This document shows, piece by piece, positions 36,465-64,000 of a DNA stretch of 64,000 nt (positions within the stretch are counted from its first letter, which is position 1; every line of letters begins with the position of its first letter). Under the pieces are notes generated by a model. That model searched no databases. It was not told the DNA's origin and saw only the letters and a list, made by a program, of their open reading frames with translations. The stretch comes from Mya arenaria (taxonomy: Eukaryota; Mollusca; Bivalvia; Myida; Myidae), in assembly GCF_026914265.1 (NCBI RefSeq), contig NC_069136.1, positions 26,610,701 through 26,674,700 of the forward strand, read 5' to 3'. A program made the translations under genes and the position numbers.

Positions 36465-36632
36465 CAGTCGAACCCTGATGGCTCAAACTTGCTTGGCTCG
36501 ATTTCTTCGATGGCTCGAGCTAGAGGTCCAATTTCTTTATACTGTAGGTAAGCATTCCCGCTTGGCTCGAACTCCCCGATGCTCGAGGTATTTCGCCGGT
36601 CCCTGGGAGTTTGAGCCAACGGGGTTCGACTG
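36465..36632. mobile_element. 168-bp pogo/Tigger-like MITE
   Basis: The ends are CAGTCGAACCCTGATGGCTC on the left and the complement of CAGTCGAACCCCGTTGGCTC on the right, both followed by AAACT. This is a terminal inverted repeat of about 25 bp with three mismatches. The CAGTCGAACC start is like that of Tigger/pogo elements, which insert at TA. The left flank is TA; the right flank is TT. There is no coding sequence. The open frames on both strands here are by-products of the palindrome. Confidence 0.65.
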
Positions 36633-37367
36633 TTTCCGTTTAAAGGGGCTTAGCTCGTGCCTCCGAATAATGTTGCTGTTGTGGATTTATTTTTATGTTG
36701 TGGTTGCTGGGCTTGTTAAGTTTCCATTACATTAACATGTATCAAATGTTAACATGAGCACAACCGTAATCATCACTAATCAGTGGTACAAACAAGGCGG
36801 AAAACGTTACATAAGAGTGCAGGTGATCCGCGATAAAATAAGACTTAGAATAAAATGGCAATATTTCAGCTGTGTATACCGGTCACCCTAATATTTCCCC
36901 TAGAATGCATGCCTCAGAGAGCAGTGCCCTGGACTTCTTATTGTCAGCCTCCGACGCAGACAGGAGCAAAGGTGCAAAATGTATCATTGTAAATGGAAGG
37001 ATGGAGCAAAATAATCTAATTAACATAAAACAAAAATACATAATTATAACCTTCTCTCTTTCACTCCACTCAATATGATTTTGTTTGGTTGTAGGTTTTC
37101 GTGAGTGAGACATTTTAAGGAATTCACTACAGGTGAGAATTATTTCCTTTATACTCATTATGAATTCTAATGGAATAGATTATAATCTTCTTTTCGTGGT
37201 GTATTAAATGTCTTGTGTGCTTACATTGAATCCCAAACCTACCTTATTCATATATCCATATATATATATAAATATGATACTTTGACTACTATTTTTACTT
37301 TAATTCAATTTAGTAACAATTTGAGCTTCTTTACTGCAACTACTAACTATATCTTACTCCTTTCCAG
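36633..37367. other. Non-coding DNA upstream of the SLC23-type gene
   Basis: Probably promoter and/or 5' intron of the transporter gene, since exon 1 begins after a splice-acceptor-like 'tccag' at 37363-37367. A short (TA)n run lies at about 37256-37270. No untranslated first exon could be identified. Confidence 0.4.
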
Positions 37368-37398
37368 CCACAAAGAGTTGTTGGCATACTTCGTCGAA

Positions 37399-59913
<22,515 letters not shown>

Positions 59914-60530
59914 ATGGGCTCACAGATATACAGATAAAGACAGACACCGCAATCAATCAAGAGTTTTATATTTTTATCAAAGCGCTGAAGGGATGGATGC
60001 GGCTCTATGTTGGTCTTAAACAATTTACCAATACATAGAATAAATAGATATTAAAGATAATGATCAATACAATCTGCTACGTTATCAAAGCATTGACGGT
60101 TTGAAGCCGCATGAATACTGTTATGAATTAGAAACCTATATTTTGTGTACAACTCCAACCTTTTACATTAAATGGCTGAAGTAATGTGGTCCGACATGAG
60201 TCCTGCTACCAATTAAACGACTACAATTCAAAAACAAATAATCCACTGAATAATGTTGCACTGCTTGCTTTATAATTATATTCTTACGTAGTACTAAACT
60301 TCATTCACCTATCATTCAGCATCCTATTGTGTTAAGTCAGGCATGATATTATATATCACTAATACTTGAATGGTATCTTCATGACTCAAAACTATTTTTG
60401 AAGGTTATTTCTTTACATGTTTCATGCATATTTACATTTTATTGCCAAAATTGCACATTGATTATGTTCTTAAATACATGTAGACAGAAAATACTTATTT
60501 ATTTGTTAAAACTCTTAGTTATACAGTTTA
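59914..60530. other. 3' untranslated region and flank of the SLC23-type gene
   Basis: AATAAA at 60039-60044 lies 126 nt after the stop codon and is the likely poly(A) signal. The rest up to the satellite shows nothing recognisable. Confidence 0.5.
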
Positions 60531-63500
60531 AGTACTACCAGTACTCGCCTGGCGACATACCAAAGACAATATAAAATGGTACCAGTACTAGCAGTCCTCG
60601 CCTGGCGACAAAATAAAGACAATATAAAATGGCACCAGTACTAGCAGTCCTCGCCTGGCGACAAAATAAAGACAATATAAAATGGTACCGTAATAGCAAA
60701 CCTCGCCAAGCGACACAACAAATGCAATATAAAATGGTACCGGTAATAGCAAACCTCGCCAAGCGAAATACCAAAGACAATTTAAAATGGTACCAGTACA
60801 AGCAGTCCTCGCCTGGCGACACACCAAAGGCAATATAAAATGATGCCAGCACTAGCAGTCCTCGCCTGGCGACACAACAAAGACAATATAAAATGGTACC
60901 AGTACTAGCAGTCCTCGCCAAGCGACACACCAAAAGCAATATAAAATGGTACCGGTACCAGCAGTCCTCGCCAAGCGACACACCAAAAGCAATATAAAAT
61001 GGTACCGGTATTAGCAGTCCTCGCCAAGCGACACACCAAAGGCAATATAAAGTGGTACCGGTACCAACAGTCCTCGCCAAGCGACACACCAAAAGCAATA
61101 TAAAATGGAATCGGTATTAGTAGTCCTTGCCAAGCGACACACCAAAGGCAATATAAAATGGTACCAGCACTAGCAGTTCCCGCAAGGCGACATACCAAAG
61201 ACAATATAAAAATGGTACCAGTACTAGCAGTCCTCGCCTGGCGACACACCAAATACAATATAAAATGGCACTAGTTAGTAGTCCTCGCCTGGCGACACAT
61301 CAAAGACAATATAAAATGGCACCAGTCAGTAGTCCTCGCCTGGCGACACAACAAAGACAATATAAAATGGCACCAGTTAGTAGTCCTCGCCTGGCGACAC
61401 AACAAAGACAATATAAAATGGCACCAGTTAGTAGTCCTCGCCTGGCGACACACCAAAGACTATATAAAATGGCACCAGTTAGTAGTCCTCGCCTGGCGGC
61501 ACAACAAAGACAATATACAATGGTAGCAGTACTAGCAGTTCCCGCAAGTCGACATACCAAAGGCAATATAAAATGCCACCAGTTCTAGCAGTTCTCGCCT
61601 GAGGACATACCAAAGACAATATAAAATGGCACCAGTTCTAGCAGTTCTCGCCTGAGGACATACCAAAGACAATATAAAATGGCACCAGTACTAGTAGTTC
61701 TCGCCTGAGGATATATCAAAGACAATATAAAATGGCACCAGTTCTAGTAGTTCTCGCCTGGCGACATACCAAAGGCAATATAAAATGGCACCAGTACTAG
61801 CAGTTCTCGCCTGGCGACATACCAAAGGCAATATAAAATGGCACCAGTACTAGCAGTTCTCGCCTGGCGACATACCAAAGGCAATATAAAATGGCACCAG
61901 TACTAGCAGTTCTCGCCTGGCGACATACCAAAGACAATATAAAATGGCACCAGTTCTAGCAGTTCTCGCCTGGCGACATACCAAAGGCAATATAAAATGG
62001 CACCAGTACTAGCAGTTCTCGCCTGGCGACATACCAAAGACAATATAAAAATGGCACCAGTTCTAGCAGTTCTCGCCTGGCGACATACCAAAGGCAATAT
62101 AAAATGGCACCAGTACTAGCAGTTCTCGCCTGGCGACATACCAAAGACAATATAAAATGGCACCAGTTCTAGCAGTTCTCGCCTGGCGACATACCGAAGG
62201 CAATATAAAATGGCACCAGTACTAGCAGTTCTCGCCTGGCGACATACCAAAGGCAATATAAAATGGCACCAGTTCTAGCAGTTCTCGCCTGAGGACATAC
62301 CAAAGACAATATAAAACGGTGACAGCACTAGCAGTTCTCGCCTGGCGACTGACAAAAGACAAAATAGAATGGTACCAGTACTAGCAGGCCTCGCCTGGCA
62401 ACATACCAAGGACAATATAAAGGAGACATTTTTAAGACAATATAAAATGGTACCGGTACAAGCAGTTCCCGCAAGTCGACATACCAAAGGCAATATAAAA
62501 TGGTACCAGTACTAGCAGTTCCCCGAAGTCGACATACCAAAGGCAATATAAAATAATTCCAGTACTAGCAGTCCTTGCCAGACGACATACCAAAACAATA
62601 TTAGATGATACCATTACTAGAAGTCCTGGCCAGTCGACATACCAAAGGCAATATAAAATGAAACCAGTACTAGCAGTTCCCGCAAGTCGACATACCAAAG
62701 ACAATATAAAATGATACCAGTACTAGCAGTTCCCGCAAGTCGACATACCAAAGGCAATATAAAATTATACCAGAACTAGCAGTCCTCGCCTGGCGACACA
62801 CCAAAGAAAATATAAAGGCGACATTCTTAAGACAATATAAAATGGAACCGGCACAAGCAGTTCCCGCAAGTCGACTTACCAAAGGCAATATAAAATGGTA
62901 CCAGTACTAGCAGTTCCTACAAGTCGACATACCAAAGGCAATATAAAATGATACCAGTACTAGCAGTACCCGCAAGTCGACTTACCACAGGCAATATAAA
63001 ATGGTACCAGTACTAGCAGTTCCTACAAGTCGACATACCAAAGGCAATATAAAATTATACCAGAACTAGCAGTCCTCGCCTGGCGACACACCAAAGAAAA
63101 TATAAAGGCGACATTCTTAAGACAATATAAAATGGAACCGGCACAAGCAGTTCCCGCAAGTCGACTTACCAAAGGCAATATAAAATGGTACCAGTACTAG
63201 CAGTTCCTACAAGTCGACATACCAAAGGCAATATAAAATGATATCAGTACTAGTAGTTCCCGCAAGTCGACATACCAAAGGCAATATAAAATGATACCAG
63301 TACTAGCAGTTCCCGCAAGTCGACATACCAAAGGCAATATAAAATGATACCAGTACTAGCAGTTCCCGCAAGTCGACTTACCAAAGGCAGTATGAAATTA
63401 TAAGAGTACTAGCAGTCCTCGCCAAGCGACATAACAAACACAATAAAACGTGGTACACGTTCAAGCAGCCCTCACCAGGCGGCATTTCAAAGAAAATATG

Positions 63501-64000
63501 TATAGACCTTGCAGTCCTCTCAAAGAAACATACCAAAGACGATGTAAAATGTTACCAGTACTAGCAGTCCTTGACTGGCACCATACCAAGACAATATGAT
63601 ATGGTAGCAGTACTAGCAGTTCCCGCAAGTCGACATACCAAAGGCAATATAAAATGATACCAGTACTAGCAGTTCCCACAAGTCGACATACCAAAGGCAA
63701 TATAAAATGATACCAGTACTAGCAGTTCCCGCAAGTCGACATACCAAGGGCAATATAAAATGATACCAGTACTAGCAGTTCCCGCAAGTCGACATACCAA
63801 AGGCAATATAAAATGATACCAGTACTAGCAGTTCCCACAAGTCGACATACCAAAGGCAATATAAAATGATACCGGTACTAGCAGTTCCCGCAAGTCGACA
63901 TACCAAGGGCAATATAAAATGATACCAGTACTAGCAGTTCCCACAAGTCAACATACCAAAGGCAATATAAAATGATACCAGTACAAGCAGTTCCCGCAAG
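60531..64000. repeat. 53-bp satellite array, at least 3.4 kb
   Basis: A typical unit runs 'ggcaatataaaatggcacca', 'gtactagcagttctcgcctg', 'gcgacataccaaa' (53 nt). About 65 units are visible, and the array runs off the window end. Subfamilies are ordered: 'cctcgcc(tgg/aag)cgacac' at 60.5-61.5 kb, 'ttctcgcctg(gc/ag)gac' at 61.5-62.3 kb and 'ttcccgcaagtcgacatacc' after 62.4 kb. Because 53 is not a multiple of three, long minus-strand frames read the unit in all three phases. These are by-products, not genes. Confidence 0.95.
62751..63334. repeat. 290-bp higher-order duplication within the satellite
   Basis: A composite block containing 'aaattataccagaactagca', the insertion 'ggcgacattcttaagacaat' and 'cgcaagtcgacttacc' occurs at 62761 and again at 63051. 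An earlier relative of the insertion ('ggagacatttttaagacaat') is at about 62422. Confidence 0.85.

Noticed and set aside
60535..63700. Long minus-strand open frames with repeated 'VCRLARTASTGTILYCLW' type peptides
   Set aside because: They only read the 53-bp satellite in successive frames. No start context, splice structure or family supports a protein.

Overview
This is an AT-rich, intron-bearing animal nuclear window. It is most likely from a marine mollusc, probably a bivalve. That call rests on three things: metazoan protein families split by canonical GT-AG introns; several families of short non-autonomous DNA transposons; and tandem blocks built on 'aggtcaaggtcacagtgacc' and 'tatgcccccnnngggggcata' themes, which I associate with bivalve genomes. 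The species cannot be fixed from the sequence alone. No rRNA, intact tRNA gene, CRISPR array or prokaryotic operon is present.

Region 1 (about 2.4-20.4 kb) is a tandem duplication of one gene. Both copies are on the plus strand and have the same three coding exons: a 39-nt start exon, a 148-nt exon and a long last exon. They encode CENP-B/pogo-type DNA-binding proteins (psq-like HTH plus Tc5/CENPB-type HTH) without a DDE transposase domain. Copy 1 (8568-12795, 706 aa) carries the acidic-linker-plus-HTH module twice. Copy 2 (17556-19943, 420 aa) carries it once. A non-coding block far upstream of each copy is also shared and probably contains promoter or 5' UTR sequence.

Region 2 (23.5-25.8 kb) holds a small gene that I assembled from three phase-consistent exons. 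It encodes a 208-aa, probably three-pass membrane protein of unknown family. The following 25.8-37.3 kb has no supportable gene. It holds short inverted-repeat elements (MITE-like), a tRNA-derived SINE and tandem repeats.

Region 3 (37.37-59.91 kb) is a complete SLC23-type (nucleobase/ascorbate transporter) gene with fifteen coding exons encoding 657 aa. The QH, ESIGDYY and NAT signature motifs are all present. Its introns contain an 18-bp minisatellite of about 50 copies bounded by short inverted repeats, a 4-kb Polinton-like element with 85-bp terminal inverted repeats and an integrase relic, an almost perfect 98-bp-arm palindrome, and a cluster of decayed tandem copies of exon 13.

Region 4 (60.53-64.0 kb, running off the window) is a 53-bp satellite with sequence subfamilies and a 290-bp higher-order duplication.
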